The notes beneath the pieces are model-generated. The model was not told the DNA's origin, searched no databases, and saw only the letters and a program-made list of their open reading frames with translations. The position numbers and the translations under genes are program-made. From Streptomyces sp. RPT161 (GTDB lineage: Bacteria; Actinomycetota; Actinomycetes; Streptomycetales; Streptomycetaceae), in contig NZ_JAPZVN010000004.1 of assembly GCF_027533845.1 (NCBI RefSeq), positions 419,329 through 483,328 of the forward strand: a DNA stretch of 64,000 nt, in the 5' to 3' direction. The stretch's first letter is position 1, and each line of letters begins with the position of its first letter. This document shows positions 44,040 to 52,538 of the stretch, piece by piece.

Positions 44040-44842
44040 CAGCCACTGAGGACGACGTAGGCGACTGCCGGATAAAGGGCGGTGAACGCCCAGACGAAGC
44101 AGTTGAGGCCCGTGATCGCGGCGCAGCCGAGGTGGAAGAGGAGGCCAGCGCCGAGGAAGACGGGGAGCCAGGATGCCGGGGCGATCAGTACCAGGGGGAA
44201 GGCCGTTTCCAGCAGGCTGACCCCGAGGGACGCTGTTCGTGCCAGGGCTGGGTGTGCGGTGAGGGTGGCGCCCAGCCGCCAGTGGCCGTAGCGGCGGGTG
44301 CGTAGTACGCAGGCCAGGCCGGTGCCGTCTCGCCACACGGGCGAGGTGAGCTTGTAGATGCCGGAGACGAGGTAGGCGAGGCATGCCTGAAGGGCCAGGA
44401 ACCACAGGGCCAGCCGAATGGTCGCCGTGGTCGGGTGCACGGCGGTCAGGAGCAGCACGCAGAAGGTGATCCTCATAACCTGGTCGGCGCCCTCGCCTCC
44501 GCTGAGGCCCCGAAGGTTCAAGGCGGCGGTCGACACCACGATGGTGGCCAGCAAGGCGGTGTGCACCGCGCCGTGGAGTTCGGTGGGGATCAGGCTGGCG
44601 GCTGCCGCCGCGCGGACCGCGAGGACTGCCAGAACTCGGGGGTAAGACACGGTCCGGCTCAGGGCAGCGCCCAGGGCACCCGTCGCAAAGCGCGGACGGC
44701 GCAGCCGAAGGACCGGCCAGCTGGAAAGAGAGGTGTCGGCGAGCATCTGGGGGCGGGCGAGGTACTCCAGGGAGCAGAGCAACACACCGGCGGCGGCCAG
44801 CACTTCGGTCAGACGCAGGGCAGCGGCGGGGGCAAGGCTCAT
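44039..44842 (-). CDS. HTTM (vitamin K-dependent carboxylase-like) membrane protein
   Basis: The 267-aa protein has six or seven TM helices typical of HTTM-domain proteins (KLTSPVWRDGTGL as a central loop motif preceding a helix pair, then ASLGVSLLETAFPLVLI and LGAGLLFHLGCAAITGLNCFVW). Eukaryotic relatives carboxylate Glu residues; bacterial short forms have no proven reaction. Its ATG overlaps the stop of the 181-aa gene upstream by 4 nt, so the two are coupled. The arrangement of a small protein, a 181-aa partner and an HTTM protein is the distinctive part of this locus. Confidence 0.78.
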   Translation of the reverse strand: MSLAPAAALRLTEVLAAAGVLLCSLEYLARPQMLADTSLSSWPVLRLRRPRFATGALGAALSRTVSYPRVLAVLAVRAAAAASLIPTELHGAVHTALLATIVVSTAALNLRGLSGGEGADQVMRITFCVLLLTAVHPTTATIRLALWFLALQACLAYLVSGIYKLTSPVWRDGTGLACVLRTRRYGHWRLGATLTAHPALARTASLGVSLLETAFPLVLIAPASWLPVFLGAGLLFHLGCAAITGLNCFVWAFTALYPAVAYVVLSG

Positions 44843-45384
44843 CGGCCGATCCGGTGCCACTTGGAGAGGAACACGGCCTCGGGCGAACTTGCCGCGCCTT
44901 CCCCCGCCGTCTGCGCGAGGACGAATTGGACGCACACTTCCCCGTCACCGGCTCTCTCACTGACCGCGGCCCGCGCCTGCTCGGTGGCGTAGCGCAGCAG
45001 CAGGAGGTAGCTGGTCGACTGCGGAGTGGTCGGGTCCGAGCAGGTGAGGTCGGCCTCGGCCAGCGTGGTGGCCAGGTCGAAGAGTTGCTTGTGGTGACGC
45101 CGGTCGGGGTTCCACAGGACGTTCCACCAGCGCCGCCGCCACACGGGCGTCACCTCACGCCACGCTCCGCGCTGGCCGCCGGGCGAGACCGTGCGGACCA
45201 GCAGGTGGTAGTCGTGGGTGCCCGGCTTGGGTGCGAAGAAGTGGTATCTCGGCACGAGGCCGAACAGGTCCAAGCGGCGCTGCCACACCTCCACCTGGGG
45301 GCAGACCGGCCCGAGTTGGGCGGCTGCCGTCAGCAGGAGCCATGCCCCGAGGACTCCGGCCAGCGCGTACTCGTATGGCCCCAT
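44839..45384 (-). CDS. HTTM-partner membrane-anchored protein
   Basis: The 181-aa product has one N-terminal TM helix (YALAGVLGAWLLLTAAAQLGPV), then a soluble domain with the motif LVPRYHFFAPKPGTHDYHLLVRT and REVTPVWRRRWWNVLWNPDRRHHK. Proteins with this PRYxFFAPxP-DYHL pattern are found next to HTTM proteins in actinomycetes, which supports a complex with the following gene. It probably faces the cytoplasm or cell wall side; topology is uncertain. It is coupled to the HTTM gene by a 4-nt overlap. Confidence 0.65.
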   Translation of the reverse strand: MGPYEYALAGVLGAWLLLTAAAQLGPVCPQVEVWQRRLDLFGLVPRYHFFAPKPGTHDYHLLVRTVSPGGQRGAWREVTPVWRRRWWNVLWNPDRRHHKQLFDLATTLAEADLTCSDPTTPQSTSYLLLLRYATEQARAAVSERAGDGEVCVQFVLAQTAGEGAASSPEAVFLSKWHRIGR

Positions 45385-45414
45385 CCGGCGTCTCCGGCTC
45401 CGCGCGGCGTACGA

Positions 45415-45624
45415 TCAGGCCGCTCGCAGCGCCTCGCACCGTGCCGCCATCAGCTCCTCCACGCTCGCACCCTCCGGAGCGGCCTCCATGATCATCGGAA
45501 GGCCAGTGGCGAGGTCGCCGAGGCCCGCGGTGTCCAGCTCCAGGAGGAGGACGAGCTGGCCCGTGTGTTCGACGACCTCCGGGTCGTCGCTCATCGCCCT
45601 TGCCACATCGGTGAATTCGCCCAT
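45415..45624 (-). CDS. 69-aa acidic protein heading the HTTM cluster
   Basis: From the ATG at 45624, which has GGGAGG 7 bp upstream, the product is 69 aa and strongly acidic (TDVARAMSDDPEVVEHTGQL, LELDTAGLGDLATGLP). It has a single Cys near the C-terminus (MAARCEALRAA). No signal peptide or TM segment is seen. It precedes the 181-aa and HTTM genes by 30 bp on the same strand, so it is likely their operon partner. The abundance of Glu/Asp and its size make it a possible substrate or regulator of the HTTM pair, which is inference. Confidence 0.55.
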   Translation of the reverse strand: MGEFTDVARAMSDDPEVVEHTGQLVLLLELDTAGLGDLATGLPMIMEAAPEGASVEELMAARCEALRAA

Positions 45625-45781
45625 GCCATGCCTCCCGAGTGCGAATGCGCGCCATGCGTCTGCGTCTCCATTGGTAGCGGAACCGACGGTTCCAGAGGAG
45701 AGGCGTGCGGGAGCACACACCGGCGGGCGTCGCACTGCGCACCACCAGTTGCAGTAATCCGCCCGGCAGTAAGCCGCCGAC

Positions 45782-46006
45782 CCCAAGTGGCTTGCCGACT
45801 ACCGCCGCTGGCGCCCCGCCTTTGAACGGACCATCGCCTGGCTCGTCCACTGAGGCAACGGCCGCCTGCCCTGCCACGGCACCATCAAAGGCGAACGCTG
45901 CATCCACCACCGGGCCACCGCCCTCAACCTCCGCTGCCTGATCAACCTCGGGCTCACCCACCGCCACGGAATCTGGACCCTGATTGCGACTACCCTCTGG
46001 CCATGG
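45782..46006 (+). pseudogene. Transposase remnant (C-terminal piece)
   Basis: On the plus strand the frame reads KWLADYRRWRPAFERTIAWLV, then an in-frame TGA, then GNGRLPCHGTIKGERCIHHR and ATALNLRCLINLGLTHRHGI. The GTIK...HHRATALNLRxLINLGL block is typical of the C-terminus of IS transposases of Streptomyces (IS1182-like/DDE). The catalytic part is absent and a stop interrupts it, so it is a relic of an insertion beside the relaxase gene. Confidence 0.75.
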
Positions 46007-46072
46007 GAAAAGGGCCACCCTGCCCACGGGGGAACGGCCCGTTTCCAACATCTTCATTGGCCTTCTAGACCG

Positions 46073-47782
46073 TCAGCGCCGCCGCCCATGCGGTCCCTCA
46101 GAGCCGAGCTGGCGCGGGGGAACCGACTCGACCTGGGCATAGCGTGCCACTCGCGGGGCTACCGTACTGCTGGCCTGGGCAGCCCGACCGCTGGGGGCTG
46201 GTCGTTGTGTGAGGCGGTGGACGCGCCAGGTCAGGACTTCGGCCAGGGAGCGGGCGTCGTCCAGTGTGCGCTGGTCGGCGGCGTGTTGGAGGAGCGTGGT
46301 TGGCGCGTGCCCGGCGGCTTCCGCGTTGGCGAGGGCCGCGGCCAAGGCGTCCCAGGCGGGGTCGCCGAGGACTTGTTCCGCGTAGTCCGGAAGGGTCTGA
46401 CGTATCTGATCGACGTAGTGCCTCACGAGCTGCGCTGGCGGCCTGCGCTGGGCCAGGGCTGCGAGCGGTGCGGCGGCGGCTTGGTGGTAGGCGGCTTGAA
46501 GGTGGAGCAGGGTCTGGCGGGCGGCGGCCACCTGCTGGTCGTGCCGACGCAGCTCGTGCCAGCGGGCTGCCGCGATCACCACCAGCACGGCGGCGTCGAG
46601 GAACATTGCCAGGCCGGTTCCGTCGCCGGTCACTGGTTGGCTGCGCATGGCTCGAACAGCGCCGCGTAGGGCGCGGGCGTGCTCGTGGTCGGCGCGTTGG
46701 CGGGAGCGGGTAGCGCGCTCGAAGGCCGTGGCGGCCTGGCTGAGTTGGGGACGGATGGACTTCGGTGCGAGGAGGGGCAGGGCGTCGAGGGCTTCGCCGA
46801 ACGCGGCGAGGTGGGCCTGGGCTGCCGCGTCGTTGTCGCCGTGGTCGAGGATGTCGGGGATGCGGCTGGCTGCCGCTGTTGCCTGGTGCCACGGGTTGGG
46901 CGTGCGCCCGGTGCTCGGTTGCTGGTTGGCGGGCGGCAGTTCGGTGGCGGCCAGGCGTTCGCTGATCTTGGGGAAGGACAGGTCGGGGGCGAGTTCGGAG
47001 CCGGAGAACCAGATTGGCTCGCCTTCGGCGTTGGTGTCGCCCTTGAGGGCGACCTTGTAGCCGCGTACGTCCCCGGAGGGGAAGTATCGGATGTCGACGA
47101 GCACTCCCTCCATCCCGTCGAGCAGCAGAAGGAACTCCTGCGGGCTGGTGGCGACGGCGACCGCGGCGCGGGCAGTGCTGCGTAGGCGCTCGCGGGCGGT
47201 GAGCTGATGGCCTTCGCGCTGGGCCTTCTCCTTCTCAGCACGGGTGGGCCGCTTGGCAGCAGTACGGTCACCGCGAACCACCTGGTGGAGCCCGTATTCG
47301 GTCTCGATGGCGGCGAGTTCTTTGTCGGCGGTGAGGTAGTCGTTCCAGTGGCGTGCGGGGCGCAGATCGCCTCGGACCTTGGTTGCGGCGATGTGGATGT
47401 GGTCGGGTGCGTGACGGACGGCGACCCACCGGCAGCCGTCCGGGTCGCCGTCGGGGGCGATGCCGGTGGCGTGCACGACGCGGCGGGCGATGTCGGCCCA
47501 CTCCTCGTCGCTGAGGATGCGGTCGGTGGGCGCGGCCCGGATGGAACAGTGCCACACGTGCTGGATGGGGGCTCGGTCGCCGGCTTGCTTCACGCGCAGG
47601 TCCAAGGCTTGGACGAGCTGGTCCTTCGCTGTCGTGAAGTCATGGGCGCGGCCGGGGTCGGGGGCGAAGCCGTCCCAGGAGGCGACCATGTGTGGGTCGG
47701 TGTGGTCCTTGGCCTTCTTGGTGTCGTAGAGGTAGCCGATCAGTTTGCCGGTGCTCTTACCGTTGGTGATCTTGGCGATCAT
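46073..47782 (-). CDS. Relaxase/mobilization nuclease (MobA-type)
   Basis: The 569-aa protein has the N-terminal relaxase domain (MIAKITNGKSTGKLIGYL), with the metal-binding three-histidine motif HAPDHIH at residues 124-130 followed by IAATKVRGD. Tyr17 in LIGYLY is the likely nicking tyrosine. The C-terminal two thirds are helical and Ala-rich with possible coiled coils. It would nick oriT and pilot single-stranded transfer. The gene starts directly after the MobC gene's stop (48433-47783), giving the standard mobC-mobA order of MOBP/MOBV mobilizable elements. Confidence 0.88.
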   Translation of the reverse strand: MIAKITNGKSTGKLIGYLYDTKKAKDHTDPHMVASWDGFAPDPGRAHDFTTAKDQLVQALDLRVKQAGDRAPIQHVWHCSIRAAPTDRILSDEEWADIARRVVHATGIAPDGDPDGCRWVAVRHAPDHIHIAATKVRGDLRPARHWNDYLTADKELAAIETEYGLHQVVRGDRTAAKRPTRAEKEKAQREGHQLTARERLRSTARAAVAVATSPQEFLLLLDGMEGVLVDIRYFPSGDVRGYKVALKGDTNAEGEPIWFSGSELAPDLSFPKISERLAATELPPANQQPSTGRTPNPWHQATAAASRIPDILDHGDNDAAAQAHLAAFGEALDALPLLAPKSIRPQLSQAATAFERATRSRQRADHEHARALRGAVRAMRSQPVTGDGTGLAMFLDAAVLVVIAAARWHELRRHDQQVAAARQTLLHLQAAYHQAAAAPLAALAQRRPPAQLVRHYVDQIRQTLPDYAEQVLGDPAWDALAAALANAEAAGHAPTTLLQHAADQRTLDDARSLAEVLTWRVHRLTQRPAPSGRAAQASSTVAPRVARYAQVESVPPRQLGSEGPHGRRR

Positions 47783-48433
47783 TCAGGCGGCTGCCTTGCC
47801 GGTCGCCGCGCGGTAAGCGGCCCGGTCGATCTGTGTGACTGCGGTGCCTACCGCGTTGAGGGTCCGCTCCGCCTGAGCCAGGACAGCGCCATCCACAGCT
47901 TGTGGATGGCCGCCGGAGTTGAGGACCTTGGCGATCTGGTTGACGTTGCGGCCGATGTGGGCGACCTGGGCACGCAGGGCGTTCATCTCGTCGATGTAGT
48001 CGTCGATGGCGGTGCGCTGGCTGGGCAGGGTCAGATCGCCGTCGACGAATGCCATGACGGCCGTGCCGACGAGGTTGGCTCCGGCGACGTTCATCGAGCG
48101 GGCCTTCGCGAGGGCCTTGGCGTACTCGTCGTCGCTGTAGCGGGCATCGATGCGCTTTACGCGGCGGACTTTGTTGCGCTTGCGGCGGCGGGCAACACGG
48201 TGGAAGGCGGCTTCGTCGGCGGCGCGCGGCAGCGACGGCACAGCATCGACGGCGGCGGGCTTGTCCTCCTCGGGCACCCCCTGGTGGCCGAGCGCCTCCG
48301 CCACCCCTGGGGCGGAGGCATCCCCGTGGGACCGGCCGTTGGACGGTCCAGCGGGATACCTTGCTGCGCCTGTGGCCGGGGTGGTGTTCATCTGCTCCTG
48401 GTGGGTGGGGAGTTCGAGGCGCTGGTCGTACAT
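47783..48433 (-). CDS. MobC-family mobilization protein
   Basis: The 216-aa product has a disordered N-terminal half and a C-terminal MobC-type region: RIDARYSDDEYAKALAKARS, then LRAQVAHIGRNVNQIAKVLN, the ribbon-helix-helix-like relaxosome accessory signature. The first ATG (48433) is used, with AGGAG at 9 nt; an internal ATG at 48391 also follows an AGGAG. MobC proteins bind oriT and aid relaxase nicking, so oriT is expected just upstream, in 48434-48617 or in the repeat-rich gap at 49479-49741. Confidence 0.82.
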   Translation of the reverse strand: MYDQRLELPTHQEQMNTTPATGAARYPAGPSNGRSHGDASAPGVAEALGHQGVPEEDKPAAVDAVPSLPRAADEAAFHRVARRRKRNKVRRVKRIDARYSDDEYAKALAKARSMNVAGANLVGTAVMAFVDGDLTLPSQRTAIDDYIDEMNALRAQVAHIGRNVNQIAKVLNSGGHPQAVDGAVLAQAERTLNAVGTAVTQIDRAAYRAATGKAAA

Positions 48434-48617
48434 CGGGTGGGGCTCCTGGGAGTGCTGGCGGCGCTGGGTGCGTGTGCGGCGTGGGTTACTTGCGGGAGGC
48501 AGGGGATGTGGCGGAAGAGGTTCCGCTTGGAGCCTGCGGGGGCTGTGGCGGTTGGCGTACTCCGGCGGGCTGGCGGTGCCGCTTAGTTGGCGGAACCAGG
48601 TGATGGCGGTGTGGCGT

Positions 48618-49478
48618 TTATGCGGCGTGGATGGTGGTCATGGCGGAGTCGAGTTCCGCCATGACGGCGTCGGCGGCCTGTTGGGCGAGCTCCCTTCGGA
48701 TCGTGTAGCCCTTGTCCCGGATCGCGCCCTCCAAGGCGGTGCGCGGGACCCTGCCGGTCCGGGCGCGCAGGGCACGGGCCGTTGCCAGCAGCACGTCATC
48801 AGGGACGGTGGTTTTACGCCCGCCCTTGTTCCGCCTGTCCCTCTGGGGTACGGCCTTGGCTATGGGCTCCACGGCGATGGCCGCCTTCACCTCGGGTACG
48901 GGCTCGTCGCTCACCTTGGCAGAGGCAACCGCGTCGCCGCTCGCCTCCTCGCTCGCCTTCTCTCGGACAACCGGGTGGATCGGCTCGGGCATGGCGGCTT
49001 CGGCAGCCGACGTGGCGTATGGCGCTTTTGCCACCGCGTTGTTGGCGGTGAGGTGCCGGCGGATGACGAGGTAGAGGTGGACGGCTCCGGCGAGGGCGAG
49101 TGGGGCGATGGCGGAGAGGGCTCCTACGGTGGGGTTGTCGAGGTGCAGGCCAGTGCGCGGGGCTTGCTGGTTGAGGCGGATGGCGTGCAGGGCGTTGGCC
49201 CAGATGCTGGTGGCAGTGGCGATGCCGACGAGCGCCCACACGTACAGGCGGGAGTGCAGTGGTGCGGTACGCAGGATGAGGAGGGCGCCGACGCCGATGG
49301 CGATGAACCCGTCGATCACGAGGGGGAACAGATAGGTCAGCAGTCCGCGGATGTGGACCGCGGCGGCCATCTGCCTGAGTGCGTCGTAGGAGAGGGCGAA
49401 GCCGATGGCGCCGAGGAGGATGATGCCGGCGCGGATCGCGGCGGTTCCGGGTATGGCGGGCGGGGCGGCGGGGCGCAT
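48618..49478 (-). CDS. DUF2637 membrane protein (SpdB-like)
   Basis: The 286-aa protein has four TM helices in its first half (AAIRAGIILLGAIGFALSYDAL, LTYLFPLVIDGFIAIGVGALLIL, LYVWALVGIATATSIWANALHAI, IAPLALAGAVHLYLVI). An acidic/Pro-rich linker and a C-terminal helical part follow (RKTTVPDDVLLATARALRARTGRVPRTAL). DUF2637 proteins are widespread in Streptomyces plasmids and integrative elements and are proposed spread proteins for intramycelial transfer. Here it stands between mobC and the helicase, so it probably assists transfer. Confidence 0.83.
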   Translation of the reverse strand: MRPAAPPAIPGTAAIRAGIILLGAIGFALSYDALRQMAAAVHIRGLLTYLFPLVIDGFIAIGVGALLILRTAPLHSRLYVWALVGIATATSIWANALHAIRLNQQAPRTGLHLDNPTVGALSAIAPLALAGAVHLYLVIRRHLTANNAVAKAPYATSAAEAAMPEPIHPVVREKASEEASGDAVASAKVSDEPVPEVKAAIAVEPIAKAVPQRDRRNKGGRKTTVPDDVLLATARALRARTGRVPRTALEGAIRDKGYTIRRELAQQAADAVMAELDSAMTTIHAA

Positions 49479-49741
49479 GTGGGTGGTACTCCGGGGGTGC
49501 GGTGCGGGATGGGGGATTCGGGGTTCACGGCGTTCACGAGGGGGGCGTTCACGCGAGCCCCCTCTTTAAAGGGGGGCTCGCGCGTGAACGCTTGGGCGCG
49601 TGTACGGCGTGCATGGTCGCGTGATCGTCTGACCTGCGGTTTTGTCGAGTCCGTGCACGGTGTGAGCGCTGCGTGGGGCCGTGTGCGCGAAGGGGGCGCG
49701 TGTACGGTCGCGTGAACGGTCCAGCCTCGTGGAGGGCGGGG
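49479..49741. promoter_or_regulatory. Repeat-rich candidate origin of the element
   Basis: The 263-bp gap between the DUF2637 and helicase genes has five copies of a heptamer: gttcacg at 49523, 49532 and 49547 and its complement cgtgaac at 49583 and 49711. One pair flanks an imperfect hairpin of about 18 bp with ctttaaag at its centre (49545-49591). A separate direct repeat gggcgcgtgtacgg occurs at about 49595 and 49695. Iterons plus an AT-rich core next to a replicative helicase gene are features of a replication or transfer origin. The assignment is inference. Confidence 0.55.
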
Positions 49742-51277
49742 TCAGGAGACGGCGCTGATGTGGCGGGCGGTGGCGTAGTAGCGGGCCTGTTGGCCGCCTC
49801 CGCTGCCGCCTGCGGCGCCCTCGACCTTGGTGGCCTTCGCCTTCGCCACCAGGCGGTCGAGGGCTCGCCTGGCCTTCTCGATGGCGCTGCGGCTGGGCGT
49901 GGTCTCGCCGCTGAGGCGGCTGGCCAGGTCGCGGGCGGTCATGCCGCCGGGGTGGGCACGCAGGATCTCCGAAGGGTCGAGCGCGGGGTCGATCCTGGTG
50001 GTGCCCCGTGTGTGGTCGTGGATCAACTGCAGGGGGCCGATCTCACCCGTGGGCGTCTTGAGGTGATGAAGGGTCACCGCAAGGTCGCCAGCCTCCCCGG
50101 CGACGAACAGGACGCTGCCCGCTCCTGCCGTGATCCAGGTGGAGCCGTAGACACGGTCAAGGGTGGGGCGCTGGCCGCGTGGGGCGTCGGCTGCGGCCTT
50201 GCGCTGGTGGTGCAGTTCCATGATCTCGACGCCGTTGCGCAGGGCGCGCATGCGGGCGTTGTGGAAGGCGACGGCGAGGCTGTCGTCGACCATGGTGCTC
50301 ACCGCGTCCTTGAGGCTGTCGATCACGATGGTGTCGGCCTGGTGGGCGGCGGCGAGGTCGGCGAGGAGGTCGGGCTCCTTGTCGAGCGTGGCGGGCAGTG
50401 GGCCCTGCCAGACCACGAGCCGGTCGCGCAGGGCGGCCTCGTCGTATGGGTTGATGCGGCGCCGCATGGCTTTGGCGATCTGTGTGGGGCGGTCCATGGC
50501 CAGGTAGAGCACCCGCCTGCTGGGGGTGACGGGCATGTCCAGGACGCTGTCCGTCAGTCCGAGGCGGGCGAGGATGACCTGGTGGGCCAGGGTGGTCTTG
50601 CCGACGCCAGGAGCGCCGACGATCATCAGGCTCTCGCCGGATGCCCAGGCGGTCTGCTCGCGGGTGCCCCACAGCGGCTCGGTGTCCGCGCCGGCCCCGG
50701 TGATGAACTGCCAGCCGTCGACGGCGTATCGGGACAGGCGGCCGTGGCCGGAGGACAGGGCGCGCTCTCGCTCGGCGCGGACGTCCGCTTCGAGGCGGGC
50801 GCGTATCTCGTCGGGGTCGGCGCCTGGCTCCTGGGCGTGCTGCACGGTGCGCACGGCTGTGGCGAGCAGGCGGCGCAGGTCGGCCTTCTTCCGGACGATT
50901 TCCGCGTGGTGCTCGGCGCTGCCGATGCCGTACAGCGGGCTGGCGAGCTGGTGGAGGTAGGGGCGCCCGCCGACGCGCTGCAGGTCGCCTTGCTTCTGGA
51001 GGCGCTCGCTCAGGACGATCGGGTCGGTGGGCTTGCCCTCGCCGCGCTGGGCGAGCAGGGCCCGCCAGATCGTCTCGTGGGCGGGCCGGTAGAACGCGGC
51101 GTCACCAAGCACGGGCCGGACTGCGTCGATCGCGTCGGCGCTGTGCATACAGGCGCCGAGGACCGCGCACTCAGCCTCGATGTCGAACTGGATGTGCGAC
51201 ATGGCCACTGGCGGCGGCACGCGGTCCAGTTCGGTGGAGGATGGCGCGTTTGAGGGCAGGGGGCTACCCTGGTGCAT
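49742..51277 (-). CDS. DnaB/RepA-like replicative helicase
   Basis: The 511-aa protein starts at 51277 behind GGAGAGGAG. Residues about 30-135 match the DnaB N-terminal domain (DIEAECAVLGACMHS, QRVGGRPYLHQLAS). Residues about 205-430 form a RecA-fold ATPase with Walker A GAPGVGKTT (221-229) and Walker B-like TIVIDSLKDAV. The rest is a winged-helix-like C-terminal region (GMTARDLASRLSGETTPSRSAIEKARRALDRL). It is likely the element's replication helicase, allowing autonomous copies after excision. It is divergent from the XRE repressor gene. Confidence 0.8.
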   Translation of the reverse strand: MHQGSPLPSNAPSSTELDRVPPPVAMSHIQFDIEAECAVLGACMHSADAIDAVRPVLGDAAFYRPAHETIWRALLAQRGEGKPTDPIVLSERLQKQGDLQRVGGRPYLHQLASPLYGIGSAEHHAEIVRKKADLRRLLATAVRTVQHAQEPGADPDEIRARLEADVRAERERALSSGHGRLSRYAVDGWQFITGAGADTEPLWGTREQTAWASGESLMIVGAPGVGKTTLAHQVILARLGLTDSVLDMPVTPSRRVLYLAMDRPTQIAKAMRRRINPYDEAALRDRLVVWQGPLPATLDKEPDLLADLAAAHQADTIVIDSLKDAVSTMVDDSLAVAFHNARMRALRNGVEIMELHHQRKAAADAPRGQRPTLDRVYGSTWITAGAGSVLFVAGEAGDLAVTLHHLKTPTGEIGPLQLIHDHTRGTTRIDPALDPSEILRAHPGGMTARDLASRLSGETTPSRSAIEKARRALDRLVAKAKATKVEGAAGGSGGGQQARYYATARHISAVS

Positions 51278-51530
51278 CGAGCTCCTCTCCTGCAGGCCAT
51301 ATGGGACGGCAATCCCGGCCAGGCAGGTTGATCGCTAGGGATGGCGGTTAGAGGTTTGCGCTTTGAACCCCTCGGTGCGGTGCGCCGAGGGGTTTTCTGC
51401 GTGGTCCACCCGTCACCGGCTGGTGGTGGGGGGCTACCAGTATGCCACGCGCTATGCGAAATGCAATGTGCCTATGCTATGTGCAGAGCGCTTCCGGTCG
51501 ACCACTCTCCGTGCGGATTGCATTAGACCT

Positions 51531-51584
51531 CTGCGAATCGCAGAAGCTGTGCTACGGTTTTAGCTCCGCTGCGATCGGCAGCGG
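51531..51584. promoter_or_regulatory. Operator-like palindromes upstream of XRE regulator
   Basis: Two perfect inverted repeats lie just before the XRE start: ctgcga-a-tcgcag (51531-51543) and ccgctgc-gatcg-gcagcgg (51566-51584). Further upstream are related ATGC/GCAT-rich words (51445-51525). The gap is shared with the helicase gene, so both directions could be controlled by the XRE protein. Confidence 0.55.
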
Positions 51585-51614
51585 CGTCCTGCGATGCGAA
51601 GGGAGGAGTGGATG

Positions 51615-52136
51615 ATGACTGACGACGAGAGCCCGGAAGGGGTCCTGCTCAGCGGCGAGGAGAACGCAGCTGTACGGATCAAGCTCGAACGCGACAAGCG
51701 CGGATGGAGCACCAGCACCCTGTCCGAGCACCTCAACGAGGCCGGGTACGACATGAACCCATCCGCGGTATGGCGCATCGAGAACCGCAAACGCCGCATC
51801 AACCTCGATGAGGCCATCGGATTCGCCGAGGTCTTCGGCCTTGACCTCAGAAACTTCATTGGGCCTCCGCAGCTCGCTGCCAAGGCCCGCGCCATGGAGC
51901 TGATCGACGATGTCGTCGAGGCGTTCAGAGGGACCCAGCGCGCCAACGCCGCCTTCACACAGGCACGCGACGCCTTCGACGACTACATGGCAGGGCACCC
52001 CGACATCCGCGAGGAAGCCGAGGTCATGGTCTCCAACGCCATCGCCAAGGCGGCCAACGAGCAAATGCTGCGGATGCACGGGTCTCCGCCCGTCGAGGCC
52101 ACCGGCACCGCAGACGACGCCCCCTCCGACACGTAG
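51615..52136 (+). CDS. XRE-family regulator of the element
   Basis: From the ATG at 51615, with AGGGAGGAG upstream, the product is 173 aa; the ATG at 51612 is also possible. Residues about 20-80 form a helix-turn-helix (LERDKRGWSTSTLSEHLNEA, SAVWRIENRKRRINLDEAIG). The rest is helical and acidic. It precedes the excisionase and integrase genes and is divergent from the helicase gene, the position of the master repressor in Streptomyces integrative elements. The palindromes at 51531-51584 are its likely operators. Confidence 0.8.
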   Translation: MTDDESPEGVLLSGEENAAVRIKLERDKRGWSTSTLSEHLNEAGYDMNPSAVWRIENRKRRINLDEAIGFAEVFGLDLRNFIGPPQLAAKARAMELIDDVVEAFRGTQRANAAFTQARDAFDDYMAGHPDIREEAEVMVSNAIAKAANEQMLRMHGSPPVEATGTADDAPSDT

Positions 52137-52262
52137 CTCCGCTCAACAACCGACCTGGGCTCGCAAACCCCCAGGGATCGGACAGCGCTCACCGCATTCA
52201 TCCCACAAGATCAACCGGCCAGGCCGGGGTTGCCGCCCCACGCCAGCCAGAAGAGGACCCCC

Positions 52263-52538
52263 GTGCGCCAACCGGCAATACCCCCTGCCTCCACGCAGAC
52301 CCAGCGTTCCAGGAAGGAGGTGACTACCGCTGACCGCCTGCTCACCGTGAACGAGGCAGCCGAACGCCTCGGTACCGGCGTGCGCTTCATCCGCCGCCTC
52401 GTCCACGAGCGCCGCATCCGCTACGTCAAGCTCGGCAAGCATGTCCGCATCGCCGAGGGCGTTCTGGCCGCGTATGTAGAGGAGCGCACGGTCGAGCCCG
52501 TTCGCAGCATCCGCTCGCGATACGGGAGGGCTGCCTGA
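52263..52538 (+). CDS. Excisionase-type HTH protein
   Basis: The preferred GTG at 52263 (GAGGA upstream) gives 91 aa; a GTG at 52320 overlaps an AAGGAGG and a later GTG is also possible. Residues about 30-75 match the MerR-like winged HTH of AlpA/Xis proteins (LLTVNEAAERLGTGVRFIRR, KLGKHVRIAEGVLAAYVEER). It would bind att DNA and steer the integrase toward excision. Its stop overlaps the integrase start (TGATG), so both are coupled. Confidence 0.85.
   Translation: MRQPAIPPASTQTQRSRKEVTTADRLLTVNEAAERLGTGVRFIRRLVHERRIRYVKLGKHVRIAEGVLAAYVEERTVEPVRSIRSRYGRAA

Noticed and set aside
49673..51253. Long plus-strand open frame (526 codons)
   Set aside because: It is antisense to the helicase gene and has no domain or ribosome site.
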